From Bacteroidetes bacterium UBA6221 (lineage in GTDB: Bacteria; Bacteroidota; Bacteroidia; Chitinophagales; Chitinophagaceae): a DNA stretch of 64,000 bases. The position numbers were made by a program, and so were the translations under genes. Under the pieces are notes generated by a model. That model had not been told where the DNA came from, searched no databases, and was given only the letters and a program-made list of their open reading frames with translations. The stretch covers positions 1 through 64,000 of the forward strand of contig DISB01000007.1 in assembly GCA_002421685.1 (NCBI GenBank), given 5' to 3'. Below are positions 1 to 7,883 of the stretch, piece by piece (the stretch's first letter is position 1; every line of letters starts with the position of its first letter).

Positions 1-24
1 GTAAACTTTTTTCAGGACAAGACA

Positions 25-124
25 GTTACGGATTGTTGCATTGGGTAGGAAAAGCCTGTTCATAATGTTACGGATTGTTGCAGGTGGTGTATTGAGGTTG
101 TTCATAATGTTACGTTTTGTTACA
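25..124. repeat. Three imperfect direct repeats with a 42-bp period
   Basis: The words gttacggattgttgca (25 and 67) and gttacgttttgttaca (109) begin exactly 42 bases apart. The unit end gttcataat also recurs before copies 2 and 3. Copy 3 is the most diverged. The rest of the stretch from 1 to 444 has no convincing gene. It also holds the hairpin at 301-324, and otherwise I see nothing in it. Confidence 0.6.
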
Positions 125-300
125 GGTAATGGTTGGGTTAGAATCTTCTGGTGTGGTGCCTGTGGATATGGCAAAAATTTCCTCTTCTCACCAGTTTGAT
201 GAGGACGGTTTAGTATGGTAAAAATACAATAAAATATCGATATGGCAAAGTTTATATTGTGCCGTAAATGGTTTTGGCTAAAGCGTTAGGGATGACTGTA

Positions 301-324
301 GCCCCTCGGCTTAAAAGCCGGGGC
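301..324. repeat. REP-like GC-rich hairpin
   Basis: The arms gcccc/ggggc and ggctt/aagcc form a bulged stem in an AT-rich background, 120 bases before the RES gene. The form resembles palindromes linked to IS200/IS605-type or RAYT transposases. No such transposase is visible in this window, so this is a guess from shape. It is not followed by a T run, so an intrinsic terminator is less likely. Confidence 0.4.
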
Positions 325-444
325 AATTGAAAATGAGTACTATCTGGTATGTATGTGGGTCTCGTTGTGTATAGTACAATAACGCCTCCCGCATGCTGCA
401 TTCTTGCGCCAACAATGGGAAAAACAGTAATTTAGTTTGTAAAT

Positions 445-1382
445 ATGGATAAGGTTTTAAGATTCCCTTCTATTAATTGGGCTTCTAACGAATTGCTAAG
501 TTTGAAGAGTTTTTTTGATGCAATCAAATCCGGATTAAAAGTACAGTATACAGAAAAAAATTTTAAAATTACATTTGAAAACTGCCTTCACTTTTTTAGT
601 GTTGTTCCTGTACCTGCACTTGAAGTTACAGAAGCATATATTCTAAGGGCAAGGGAAAATAGAGGTACAGAGGTATTTAATCATCAGTTTGAAATTTCAT
701 ATAATAATCAATGTCCTAGTCCCATTCAGCCAGGTAGGTTTAACAGAGTGAGAGAACCATTGTTTTATGGCAGCATTCCCTTAATAAGTCAGGAGGCTGG
801 TTTTCTTGTTACGTCACTTGTTGAAGCATCAAAAAGTATTACAAACGATAAGAACACGGATACTGTTTTTGATTTTACCGTGGGTCGGTGGAAAGTAAAA
901 CGTTTATGGCCGTTTGTTTTTGCTTTGATGAAAAGCATACGATTTCAAATGAGCGGATGAAAATGATAATAGAGGATTACAAGGCCAACGTCTATGCATC
1001 TACGAACAAGCAAAATGCAGACTTTATCATTGAAGTTTGGCGTTTTTTTTCGGAGATTAGTTCTGTTAAATTTGAGGATAGTGGAATTTATTTGGTTTTA
1101 AATGCAATGTTTTCGGCATTACGGACTATTTATGCGGAGGATAGTCAAGAGTTCAACGGCATTATTTATCCCAGTGCTGGAACAGAAGGGAAGGGACTGA
1201 ATATTGTTCTAACTCCAGACGCTGTTGAAACTTACTTGGAATTAGAAGATGTAATAATGCAAAGGGTTGAAAGAGTAGACAATGTACCCTATACTTTAAA
1301 TAGTTATCCGATAACCGAAATAACTTCTGTTAAACAAAGAACATACAACATAATGGGTATTGGAGATTTTTATAGATTTTAG
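445..1382 (+). pseudogene. RES-domain protein, broken by a one-base frameshift
   Basis: Two overlapping reading frames (445-960 and 888-1382) together make one RES-domain protein of about 312 residues. The first half carries the RES start: an RAR motif at residues 68-70, GRFN at 97-100 and EPLFYGS at 104-110. The second half carries the usual RES ending, with a GIIYPSA motif and a following NIVL segment. The span of 938 bases is one short of a multiple of three. Adding a T in the TTT run at 903-905 would join ...GRWKVKR to FMAVCFCF... in one frame. RES-fold proteins (for example ParT toxins) modify or degrade NAD-related substrates and usually pair with an Xre-type antitoxin; none is adjacent here. 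The gene is visibly AT-richer than its neighbours, suggesting horizontal transfer. It may be a true pseudogene or a sequencing error. Confidence 0.65.
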
Positions 1383-1439
1383 TTTGACATATTCTCTACA
1401 CTTGCTCAGATTTTTTCAAAGAGAATCCGTGTCTACCTT

Positions 1440-1514
1440 AATCACCAGGTCACATAGGTAAACTTTGTGTGCAGGTGGTAGGCAACAAAAGCCCCCGTTC
1501 AGGGGATTTAGGGT
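1440..1514. repeat. Dispersed ~75-bp repeat, copy A
   Basis: This sequence matches 4752-4826 with a few substitutions and small indels. Shared blocks include ctttgtgtgcaggtggt and caggggatttaggg, and both contain a short cccc...gggg hairpin. The two copies flank the phospholipase D-like and DUF3667 genes in the same orientation. The rest of the 1383-1782 gap is AT-rich and holds no gene I can support. Confidence 0.7.
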
Positions 1515-1782
1515 ATTGCGCGACCCAAACCCCAATACCTATCGGTACCCGGTGTACTTTTACCAACTATAGTATAATAAGTATTGCCGTACTTATTATA
1601 CACAAATATACATAAAATTATAGTTTTATTGGTTGTTTGTATAATATTTGTATTTATTTAATAATAGTGTTTTTCCCGTATTGCGGAGTTTGGATGGTCG
1701 TTGTACATTTATAAAACTAAAAGGGTATATGTGCCTCGCATAATATTATCCTTTATCACTCACTACTACAATTAAAAACGAA

Positions 1783-3507
1783 ATGAAAGCAACTAACACC
1801 AACGATTTTGAAGCCAGGGGCGATAACCCCAAAGCATTATTCACGCTGAAACTGTACCGGGGCGACGGTATGCTGCTGCTGGCCATGAACTGGAAAAGCG
1901 GCAAGCCGCCGAAAAACTTCGTAGGCTTTGCCATAGAATATATGGAGCCCGGTGGCGATAGGTTTTACGCTTTGAAAAACCGTATCACCTTCGCCGATGC
2001 GAATGGCAAGGTGAAGCGACAGAGCCTCTCCACACTGCTGGCGCCGATACAGAAATTCAGGTGGGTGCATTTCCCCCGCAATGCGGAGATGAAGGGCGAC
2101 TTCGTGTACCGAGTGCAACCCGTGTTTATGAACGCGCAGGACGAACTGAGCTATGGCGAAGCACAACAGGCAACCATACAACTGAACCGTGAAACTTATG
2201 CGCGTAAACTGAACGTAACGTTTACAAGGGGATTCATATCGTCGCAGGCCTTTGTAGATAAATATGAAAAGGACGGGGGCGTAAAAACGTTGCTGCCAGC
2301 CAAATCGAAAGACGGGCTGGACTTTGAACCCACACATGCCCAGGCTGATGAAGCGCTAGCATGGATGGGCTTTGAAGCGAGGAGCATTATATACGAGGTG
2401 CTGGACAAAGCCATAGCCGATAAGAAGGCGCAGGTAAGGGTAGTGGCCTACGACCTGAACGAACCGGGCATTGTGAGCCGGCTGAAAAAGCTGGGCAAGC
2501 GTGTGAAGGTGATAATAGATGACAGTGCCGAACACGGCGAAGAACATTCGGCAGAAACACAAGCGGCCGCAAGGCTGGAGCAAACTACCAAAGGCGGCGT
2601 GAAGCGACAGAACATGGGCCAGTTGCAACACAACAAAACCATAGTGGTGGACGGGCCGAAGATAAAGGCGGCAGTATGTGGTTCTACCAACTTCACCTGG
2701 AGGGGGTTGTACGTGCAGGCCAACAATGCATTGGTGGTGTATGGCGCTAAGGCTATCGCGCCGTTTATGCAGGCCTTCGACGATTACTGGAATTATGATA
2801 AAGTGAAAGACTTTGGCAACAGCGCATCGGCGATATGGACGGAACTGGGGTTGACGGGCATTGAAGCCAAAGTATCGTTTTCTCCGCATGTGGCTGGCAA
2901 CATGCTGCTGGACGATATAGCCGCAGATATGGCCAAAACAAAATCGAGCCTGTTTTATTCGCTGGCCTTCCTGCACCAGACGCCGGGCGTGATACGCGAT
3001 ACCATACAGGGGCTGATGGACAATGACAAAATGTTTGTGTACGGCATATCGGACAAAAAGAACGGGGGCCTGGTGGTGCATAAGCCCGATGGTACTGCCG
3101 CGCCGGTGTACCCATCGGAAATAAGCAAGAGCATGCCGGAGCCGTTTAAAAGCGAACCCACGGGCGGTATGGGCAACAGGATGCACCACAAGTTTGTAGT
3201 GATAGACTTTGACAAGCCGACGGCCAGGGTGTATTTAGGCTCTTACAATTTCTCGAACACGGCGGACACCAAAAACGGCGAGAACCTGCTGCTGGTGAAG
3301 GACAGGAAGATAGCGGTAGCCTATATGATAGAGGCGCTGAGGATATTCGATCATTACCACTTCAGGGTAGCGGCCAAAGAGGCGAAGGCTAAAAAGAAAG
3401 TGATAGCACTGGTGAAGCCGCCCCGCAAGGCAGGCGAAAAAGCCTGGTGGGAAGAAGACTATACCAACAAGCGGAAGATAAAAGACAGGGAGATGTTTGG
3501 GAAGTAG
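1783..3507 (+). CDS. Phospholipase D-like protein with two HKD motifs
   Basis: This 574-residue protein belongs to the phospholipase D superfamily, which cleaves phosphodiester bonds in lipids or nucleic acids. Two catalytic HKD motifs are visible: H283-x-K285-x4-D290 followed by GSTNF, and H468-x-K470-x4-D475 followed by GSYNFS. The pair within one chain is enough to form a complete active site. The first 190 residues look like a separate domain with no motif I recognise. No signal peptide or membrane segment is seen, so it is probably cytoplasmic. The two-HKD layout fits PLD-like nucleases or phospholipases equally well, and the sequence does not decide the substrate. It stands alone, between two copies of a dispersed repeat. 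Confidence 0.85.
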   Translation: MKATNTNDFEARGDNPKALFTLKLYRGDGMLLLAMNWKSGKPPKNFVGFAIEYMEPGGDRFYALKNRITFADANGKVKRQSLSTLLAPIQKFRWVHFPRNAEMKGDFVYRVQPVFMNAQDELSYGEAQQATIQLNRETYARKLNVTFTRGFISSQAFVDKYEKDGGVKTLLPAKSKDGLDFEPTHAQADEALAWMGFEARSIIYEVLDKAIADKKAQVRVVAYDLNEPGIVSRLKKLGKRVKVIIDDSAEHGEEHSAETQAAARLEQTTKGGVKRQNMGQLQHNKTIVVDGPKIKAAVCGSTNFTWRGLYVQANNALVVYGAKAIAPFMQAFDDYWNYDKVKDFGNSASAIWTELGLTGIEAKVSFSPHVAGNMLLDDIAADMAKTKSSLFYSLAFLHQTPGVIRDTIQGLMDNDKMFVYGISDKKNGGLVVHKPDGTAAPVYPSEISKSMPEPFKSEPTGGMGNRMHHKFVVIDFDKPTARVYLGSYNFSNTADTKNGENLLLVKDRKIAVAYMIEALRIFDHYHFRVAAKEAKAKKKVIALVKPPRKAGEKAWWEEDYTNKRKIKDREMFGK

Positions 3508-3551
3508 CAAATCGGGAGATTTGCGTCCAAGGCGATGTAGTCGGAGACTAC
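3507..3551. repeat. Paired-hairpin repeat element
   Basis: Two perfect hairpins stand in a row: gcaaatc-ggga-gatttgc (3507-3524) and gtagtc-gga-gactac (3537-3551), joined by gtccaaggcgat. The layout, including the gtcc linker start, recurs at 22084-22432 with entirely different stem sequences. The element begins at the last base of the phospholipase D-like stop codon. Confidence 0.55.
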
Positions 3552-3613
3552 GCCGAGCGGGCTAAATCATATTTACCCTTACCAATCAGTTGAAAACCGG
3601 CGTAGCGGCTACT

Positions 3614-4615
3614 CTAAGTATTATTAATTATCATCAGCACAGTGGCAATAGATACAAGTAATACCAACCCCAGGTAAAATACCCAGGTAAGGGTGCCTGC
3701 AGCGATGGTGTACATCCAGGACCTGCCAAAGAAGTTCCGGCTGGCGATGAGGAAATGCAGCCAGGGGACTACTACAAAAAACAGGAACAGCCAGAAGGGT
3801 TTGCTGGCATCGGTTACCGACCCCACAACAAGAATGAGGAACGTCGCACTGATGAACAGGAACACATGGGTGTGCAGGCTCATTACGGCGTAGTCTGTAA
3901 ACGTATAACCGCGACGATTGAAAAACACAGCATAAAGTAACAATGCAAGTACAGGCATCAGGATGAAAAATATTTTAGGTACCGTCTGGATGAATTTGTT
4001 ATACACCAGGTTGACAGGGAGGTCTATATCATACATCTGGTGCCGGTATGCATAGGGGTAAATATAATAGATGTAGAAGGTGGAGAAAAGGTACACATAT
4101 TCCATCCTGAATTTATTGTAGGGTTGTTTAAAATAGTCCTTCCTTTTGTCATTCATTTCCTTAAGCATTGCTTTTACTTCTCTCAAAGAATCGCAGTTGT
4201 AGTCCACCAGCCATTTGTCTTTCGTTTCAGTTTTGATCCTCCCCTGGTAGCCGAAGGAATATTTATGAACGATGGTCATGTCATCGGCACCCACCGAGCT
4301 GGTCTGTTCAAATTTTACAGCAAAAGCGAACAAGAGAAAGAAAGCTACACTGACGAATATGTATAGCGATATGGGCTGGATATAGCGCATCCGTTGTTTG
4401 TTGCGATAGGCTACGGCGAGCTTTCCTGGTTTGAAGACCAGGGTCTTCAGTGTGCCCCAGAATTTGCTGTCGAAGTGAAAGTAGTGGGAGATAAAGTGCA
4501 TTACCAACCCCATGAAACTGTCTTTGTGCAGGTGGGTAGGTTGGCCGCACTCCTGGCAATAGTTTCCACTTGCAGGTTGGCCGCAATTGGGACAAATGAT
4601 TTCTTTTTTTGACAT
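3614..4615 (-). CDS. DUF3667 family zinc-ribbon membrane protein
   Basis: The 333-residue protein begins with a four-cysteine zinc ribbon (C8-x2-C11, C20-x2-C23). A conserved stretch follows with the TLKTLVFKPGKLAVAY and RYIQPISLY pattern typical of DUF3667 proteins of Bacteroidota. Membrane segments lie at about residues 80-101 and then four more in the last 130 residues, giving about five in all. A soluble, charged region of about 100 residues separates the first and second segments. The function of the family is not known. It is transcribed toward the phospholipase D-like gene, with the paired hairpins between them. No operon partner is visible. Confidence 0.8.
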   Translation of the reverse strand: MSKKEIICPNCGQPASGNYCQECGQPTHLHKDSFMGLVMHFISHYFHFDSKFWGTLKTLVFKPGKLAVAYRNKQRMRYIQPISLYIFVSVAFFLLFAFAVKFEQTSSVGADDMTIVHKYSFGYQGRIKTETKDKWLVDYNCDSLREVKAMLKEMNDKRKDYFKQPYNKFRMEYVYLFSTFYIYYIYPYAYRHQMYDIDLPVNLVYNKFIQTVPKIFFILMPVLALLLYAVFFNRRGYTFTDYAVMSLHTHVFLFISATFLILVVGSVTDASKPFWLFLFFVVVPWLHFLIASRNFFGRSWMYTIAAGTLTWVFYLGLVLLVSIATVLMIINNT

Positions 4616-4751
4616 AGTAGCTACCGGTCTTTCTAATTGACAGCTAAATATAATAAATCATGGGCGTGCAAATTCTGTATGTTTCCGGGCATTTCCTCCA
4701 GCAGTTTATTAAATGCCATTTAGCTGGCGCGAACATCCGCGCCAGTGTTAA

Positions 4752-4826
4752 AATCACCCGGTCACAAAGGTAAGCTTTGTGTGCAGGTGGTCGACAACAC
4801 AAAGCCCCTTTCAGGGGATTTAGGGG
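4752..4826. repeat. Dispersed ~75-bp repeat, copy B, in a repeat-rich gap
   Basis: This is the second copy of the element at 1440-1514. The surrounding gap (4616-4932) also has a perfect 8-bp hairpin ctggcgcg-aacatc-cgcgccag (4724-4745) and a hairpin cctcctt-cc-aaggagg (4896-4911) followed by aattttt. No gene is supported in this gap. The last hairpin has the form of a plus-strand terminator, but there is no plus-strand gene just upstream. Confidence 0.7.
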
Positions 4827-4932
4827 TCAGCTCGCGTTGGACAATCGCGGGTGTACCATTGCGCGTGTACATCCTCCGCCCTGTGTTCACAGGCACCTCC
4901 TTCCAAGGAGGAATTTTTGTTGTCATTTAGAT

Positions 4933-5169
4933 TTAAAGTCCCTTCAACAACTCACTCACCTCAATCCCCAGGCCTTCGCACACTTCTGTAAGGTAAATAA
5001 ATGTAGGGTTACTCTGTCCTAATTCCACGCGGCTTATTGATTGCGGGTCTTTGCCTATGGAATATGCCAGGTCTTTAAGAGTCATACCCTTTTCTATACG
5101 CAGGGTTTTTATTTTTTCCCCCAGCTTCTTCAGCCTTTTTCTCTGTATCTTATTTACTACGCTTGGCAC
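4933..5169 (-). CDS. Small Xre-family helix-turn-helix regulator
   Basis: The 78-residue protein is little more than one Xre/Cro helix-turn-helix domain. The core KIKTLRIEKGMTLKDLAYSI, then DPQSISRVELGQSNPT, shows the two helices and the usual Ser-Arg-x-Glu-x-Gly turn. The ending LGIEVSELLKGL is also typical of the family. It probably binds DNA as a dimer. It is divergent from the 62-residue ORF at 5266, and a 20-bp perfect palindrome lies between them, so control of its own promoter and that of its neighbour is a reasonable inference. The upstream region and the protein together look like a minimal regulator-target pair. Confidence 0.9.
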   Translation of the reverse strand: MPSVVNKIQRKRLKKLGEKIKTLRIEKGMTLKDLAYSIGKDPQSISRVELGQSNPTFIYLTEVCEGLGIEVSELLKGL

Positions 5170-5201
5170 ATCTCAATAGTAGAAAGTCGACAGGGAATAA
5201 C

Positions 5202-5246
5202 AATCAACATATATGTTGATTTTGTGATTTACATTCCCTACCTTTA
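5202..5246 (+). promoter_or_regulatory. Palindromic operator overlapping a Bacteroidota promoter
   Basis: A perfect 20-bp palindrome, aatcaacatatatgttgatt, occupies 5202-5221. Its right arm contains a TTG (5216-5218) that sits 20 bases before TACCTTTA (5239-5246), which fits the Bacteroidota -33/-7 pattern. A regulator bound to the palindrome would cover the -33 element of the promoter for the ORF at 5266. The adjacent Xre protein is the obvious candidate. Confidence 0.5.
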
Positions 5247-5265
5247 CAATCAAAATTCACCAACC

Positions 5266-5454
5266 ATGACGCAGGAATTTCCCGGTTTCGCATACAAGGC
5301 CGCAGAACTGTCCGCCTATATTTTCAGCATTGATACCTTTATCATCAGCCTGAAGAATGAAGAGATAATAAAGTTCGTCGCCCCGCATCCAGACGATTTC
5401 AAACAGTGGCTGGACCATCATGGCATCCGTAACGTGAACCCCGCCGACGGCTAA
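5266..5454 (+). CDS. 62-residue protein of unknown function beside the Xre gene
   Basis: I do not recognise a named family. The start ATG at 5266 is chosen because it follows the promoter-like TACCTTTA by about 20 bases; the frame stays open further upstream, but that part overlaps the Xre gene and the palindrome. The protein is soluble, with an aromatic N-terminal half and a C-terminal half containing FKQWLDHHGIRN. No signal peptide or membrane segment is seen. Its divergent placement beside a one-domain regulator, with a shared palindromic operator, suggests the two form a functional unit. Whether that is a toxin-antitoxin pair or an effector-regulator pair cannot be told from sequence. Confidence 0.6.
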   Translation: MTQEFPGFAYKAAELSAYIFSIDTFIISLKNEEIIKFVAPHPDDFKQWLDHHGIRNVNPADG

Positions 5455-5560
5455 GCCTGGCGGGGCAAGTGACACTGGGTAGGATGGTATATGACTGCTA
5501 TTTTCCGCCCGGGAAAAAGAAGAAATAAAAACACGGGGATTGACCTGCGTCAATACTTTT

Positions 5561-6073
5561 TTACCGGCACCCGGCCTGCTTTGTCGTTTGCAGCTTATTG
5601 ACATCAAAATCCATGGCGCGCAGTTTGTCCAGTAGCTGTTGGTACAGGTCGTCGTCCATCTGTGGTGTGCGGCTGAGTATCCAGAGATATTTCCTGTTGG
5701 GGTGGCCCACCACGGCATAGCTATAGTCTTCCGCCAGGTCTATTATCCAATACTTGCCGCTGAACGGCCAGAAAAAGCTCACTTTGAGTTTGGCGTTTGT
5801 CTTCTTGTCGGTAACCCATGCTTTGCCCGTGGATATCTTTTTTTTGCCCTCCACGTCGCAACTATTGGTAACGCGTACTTTTCCGTTGTCCATCAGTTCG
5901 TACTCGGCAACACTACAGGTGCACCCTTTCTGGAAAGATTGGGGGAAGGCGGCTATCTCGTACCAGCGGCCCATATACCGCTTTACGTCCACTTGCTCTA
6001 CAGTTTCCAGGTTCTTCATATTATTACAAGAATTTAAAGCCATGATTGCCACTAAAGCTGCCAGGTATCTCAT
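5561..6073 (-). CDS. blc: Lipocalin family lipoprotein, Blc-like
   Basis: This 170-residue lipocalin has a lipoprotein signal ending in LNSC (Cys16). The family signature G-R-W-Y follows at 35-38, then the YELMDNGKVRVTNSC strand pair and a C-terminal RTPQM segment typical of bacterial lipocalin Blc and apolipoprotein D. Blc proteins sit in the outer membrane and bind fatty acids or lysophospholipids, often under envelope stress. The length matches the family. It lies 50 bases downstream of exonuclease III on the same strand, so the two may share a transcript. A 12-bp palindrome (tgacaattgtca, 6115-6126) overlaps the end of the upstream gene and could be a regulatory site. Confidence 0.92.
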   Translation of the reverse strand: MRYLAALVAIMALNSCNNMKNLETVEQVDVKRYMGRWYEIAAFPQSFQKGCTCSVAEYELMDNGKVRVTNSCDVEGKKKISTGKAWVTDKKTNAKLKVSFFWPFSGKYWIIDLAEDYSYAVVGHPNRKYLWILSRTPQMDDDLYQQLLDKLRAMDFDVNKLQTTKQAGCR

Positions 6074-6123
6074 ACTTTTTTAACAATAATATTGAAAAAT
6101 AGTTTTATACACGATGACAATTG

Positions 6124-6900
6124 TCAATCCTTCAACTCTATCCACACAGGCGCATGGTCGCTGGATTTTTCCCAGCCGCGCACATGGCGGTCAACTCCCG
6201 CTGCCCTGAGCCTGTCACTGAGGGCGGGGCTGAGCAGGAAATGGTCAATACGCAGGCCCGCATCGCGTTCATAAGCATTGCGGAAGTAATCCCAGAAGGT
6301 GTATATCTTTTCGTCGGGGAAGAGTGTGCGAATGGCATCTGTCCAGCCCTGCGCTACCAGGTTGTGAAAAGCCTCCCGTGTTTCGGGCCTGAACAGCGCA
6401 TCCTTTACCCAGCGCTCGGGTTTATACACGTCCAGGTCGGTCGGCATCACATTGTAATCGCCGGTAAGTATCACGGGCACGCCCGTTGCCAGCAGTTCGG
6501 CCGCATGCAGTGTGAGGCGTTCAAACCATTTCAGCTTGTAATCGAATTTCGGTCCCGGCGCGGGATTGCCATTGGGCAGGTAGAGGCAGCCTATCAATAT
6601 TTCGTCGTTGACAAGGGCTTCGATATAGCGGCTGTGCGTGTCTTCCCCGTCGCCGGGCAGTACCCGTCTTTGTTCGCTGATATTCATACCGCGCGACAGG
6701 ATGGCAACACCATTCCAGCTTTTCTGTCCGTGCCAGATGGCATTGTAACCCGCATCGTTGATGGCGTTTAGCGGAAATTTTTCCTCGGGGGCTTTCAACT
6801 CCTGCAGGCAAACAATATCGGGCCGGGCTTCCTGTAACCAGCGGAGCAATACCGGCAGCCTGCCGTTGACGCCATTCACATTGTAAGTTGCAATTTTCAT
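6124..6900 (-). CDS. xthA: Exodeoxyribonuclease III
   Basis: The 258-residue protein is a member of the exonuclease III/AP endonuclease family, which cuts DNA at abasic sites in base-excision repair and degrades 3' ends. Motifs are in order: YNVNG near the start with Asn7, QELK with the metal-binding Glu34, GDYNVMP in the middle, then IDHFLLS and SDHAPVW at the end with the catalytic His. All key residues seem present and the length is normal. The ATG at 6900 is chosen because the conserved KIATYNVNG begins at once. It precedes the lipocalin gene on the same strand. The 200-bp gap upstream separates it from the divergent SDR gene. Confidence 0.95.
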   Translation of the reverse strand: MKIATYNVNGVNGRLPVLLRWLQEARPDIVCLQELKAPEEKFPLNAINDAGYNAIWHGQKSWNGVAILSRGMNISEQRRVLPGDGEDTHSRYIEALVNDEILIGCLYLPNGNPAPGPKFDYKLKWFERLTLHAAELLATGVPVILTGDYNVMPTDLDVYKPERWVKDALFRPETREAFHNLVAQGWTDAIRTLFPDEKIYTFWDYFRNAYERDAGLRIDHFLLSPALSDRLRAAGVDRHVRGWEKSSDHAPVWIELKD

Positions 6901-7109
6901 AAGGGCTCCTATACCGATAGCTATCGATGTTTTAATAAAGACATCTAAAGTTAAACGGTTTATGCATGTACTTGGTTCATGCGGGTGAATTTATCTTATG
7001 TGACAGCGGCGGGATAGGTGATAACAGTCAGTAGCCGGGAGTGAGTATTGTCATTAGTGGGTTTGCGGGCAAGGCCTAACTTTATCAGATATTCAATAAA
7101 AGCAGGGTT

Positions 7110-7883
7110 ATGAAAAAACTGGAAAATAAAGTAGCCATTGTTACCGGTGCAGGGGCGGGACTTGGGAAGGCCATTGCCATACTTTATGCCGGCGAAGGTG
7201 CAAAGGTGCTGGCGGCCGATATAAACGAAACGGCATTGGCCGAACTGGAAAAAGAAATATCAGCAGCAGGCGGAACAGTAAAGACTATAAAGGCCAATAT
7301 GGCTTTGCCGGAAGATGTAGAGGCAATGGTAAAGGCCGCGACAAATAATTTCGGGACGGTAGATATACTGGTGAACAACGCAGGCGTGATGGATGATTTC
7401 AGTCCTGTGGCGGATGTGAGCGATGCGATGTGGGACAGGGTGATGAAGATAAACGTGGACGGGCCTTTCAGGGCAATGCGCAGCGTGCTGAAGATAATGC
7501 TGGAGAAGGGTAGCGGAGCTATAGTGAATATAGCATCCTTAGGCGGGCTGCACGGCGCGCGTGCAGGCGCTGCCTACACTGCGAGCAAACATGCGCTGAT
7601 AGGCCTGACCAAAAACACGGGCTATATGTATGCGAAGAAAGGAATACGCTGCAATGCGATAGCCCCGGGGGCCATGAACACCAGCATAGCGGCCACCATA
7701 GATTATGAGCACATGCCCGCGCTGGCATTGGTGAACGAACGCATCATGCCCGGTATGGCGCTGAACCCTCGCGGCGCAGAACCTGTGGAGGTGGCGCAGG
7801 TGGCACTGTTCCTGGCAAGTGATGATGCAAGTTTTGTAAACGGGGCTACGATTGTAGCCGATGCCGGATGGACGGCGTATTAG
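7110..7883 (+). CDS. SDR family NAD-dependent oxidoreductase
   Basis: The 257-residue protein is a classical short-chain dehydrogenase/reductase. It has the TGAGAGLG nucleotide loop (12-19), Asp37 at the end of the second strand, NNAG (89-92), and the catalytic Asn115, Ser143, Tyr156 and Lys160. Asp37 favours NAD(H) over NADP(H). The C-terminal DAGWTAY ending is typical of the FabG/glucose-dehydrogenase-like part of the family. The substrate is not indicated. Its stop codon shares bases with the stop codon of the convergent DUF3037 gene, so the two genes overlap by four bases. No operon partner lies on the same strand. Confidence 0.9.
   Translation: MKKLENKVAIVTGAGAGLGKAIAILYAGEGAKVLAADINETALAELEKEISAAGGTVKTIKANMALPEDVEAMVKAATNNFGTVDILVNNAGVMDDFSPVADVSDAMWDRVMKINVDGPFRAMRSVLKIMLEKGSGAIVNIASLGGLHGARAGAAYTASKHALIGLTKNTGYMYAKKGIRCNAIAPGAMNTSIAATIDYEHMPALALVNERIMPGMALNPRGAEPVEVAQVALFLASDDASFVNGATIVADAGWTAY

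Noticed and set aside
25..150. CRISPR-like array at the left edge
   Set aside because: Only three units, imperfect and with no clear repeat-spacer division; no cas gene is in the window.
1746..1934. Small minus-strand frames overlapping the phospholipase D-like start
   Set aside because: Short frames without motifs, opposite a gene with two catalytic signatures.
6915..6926. Palindrome cgatagctatcg upstream of xthA
   Set aside because: Short and probably chance; no second copy near the promoter and no obvious regulator.
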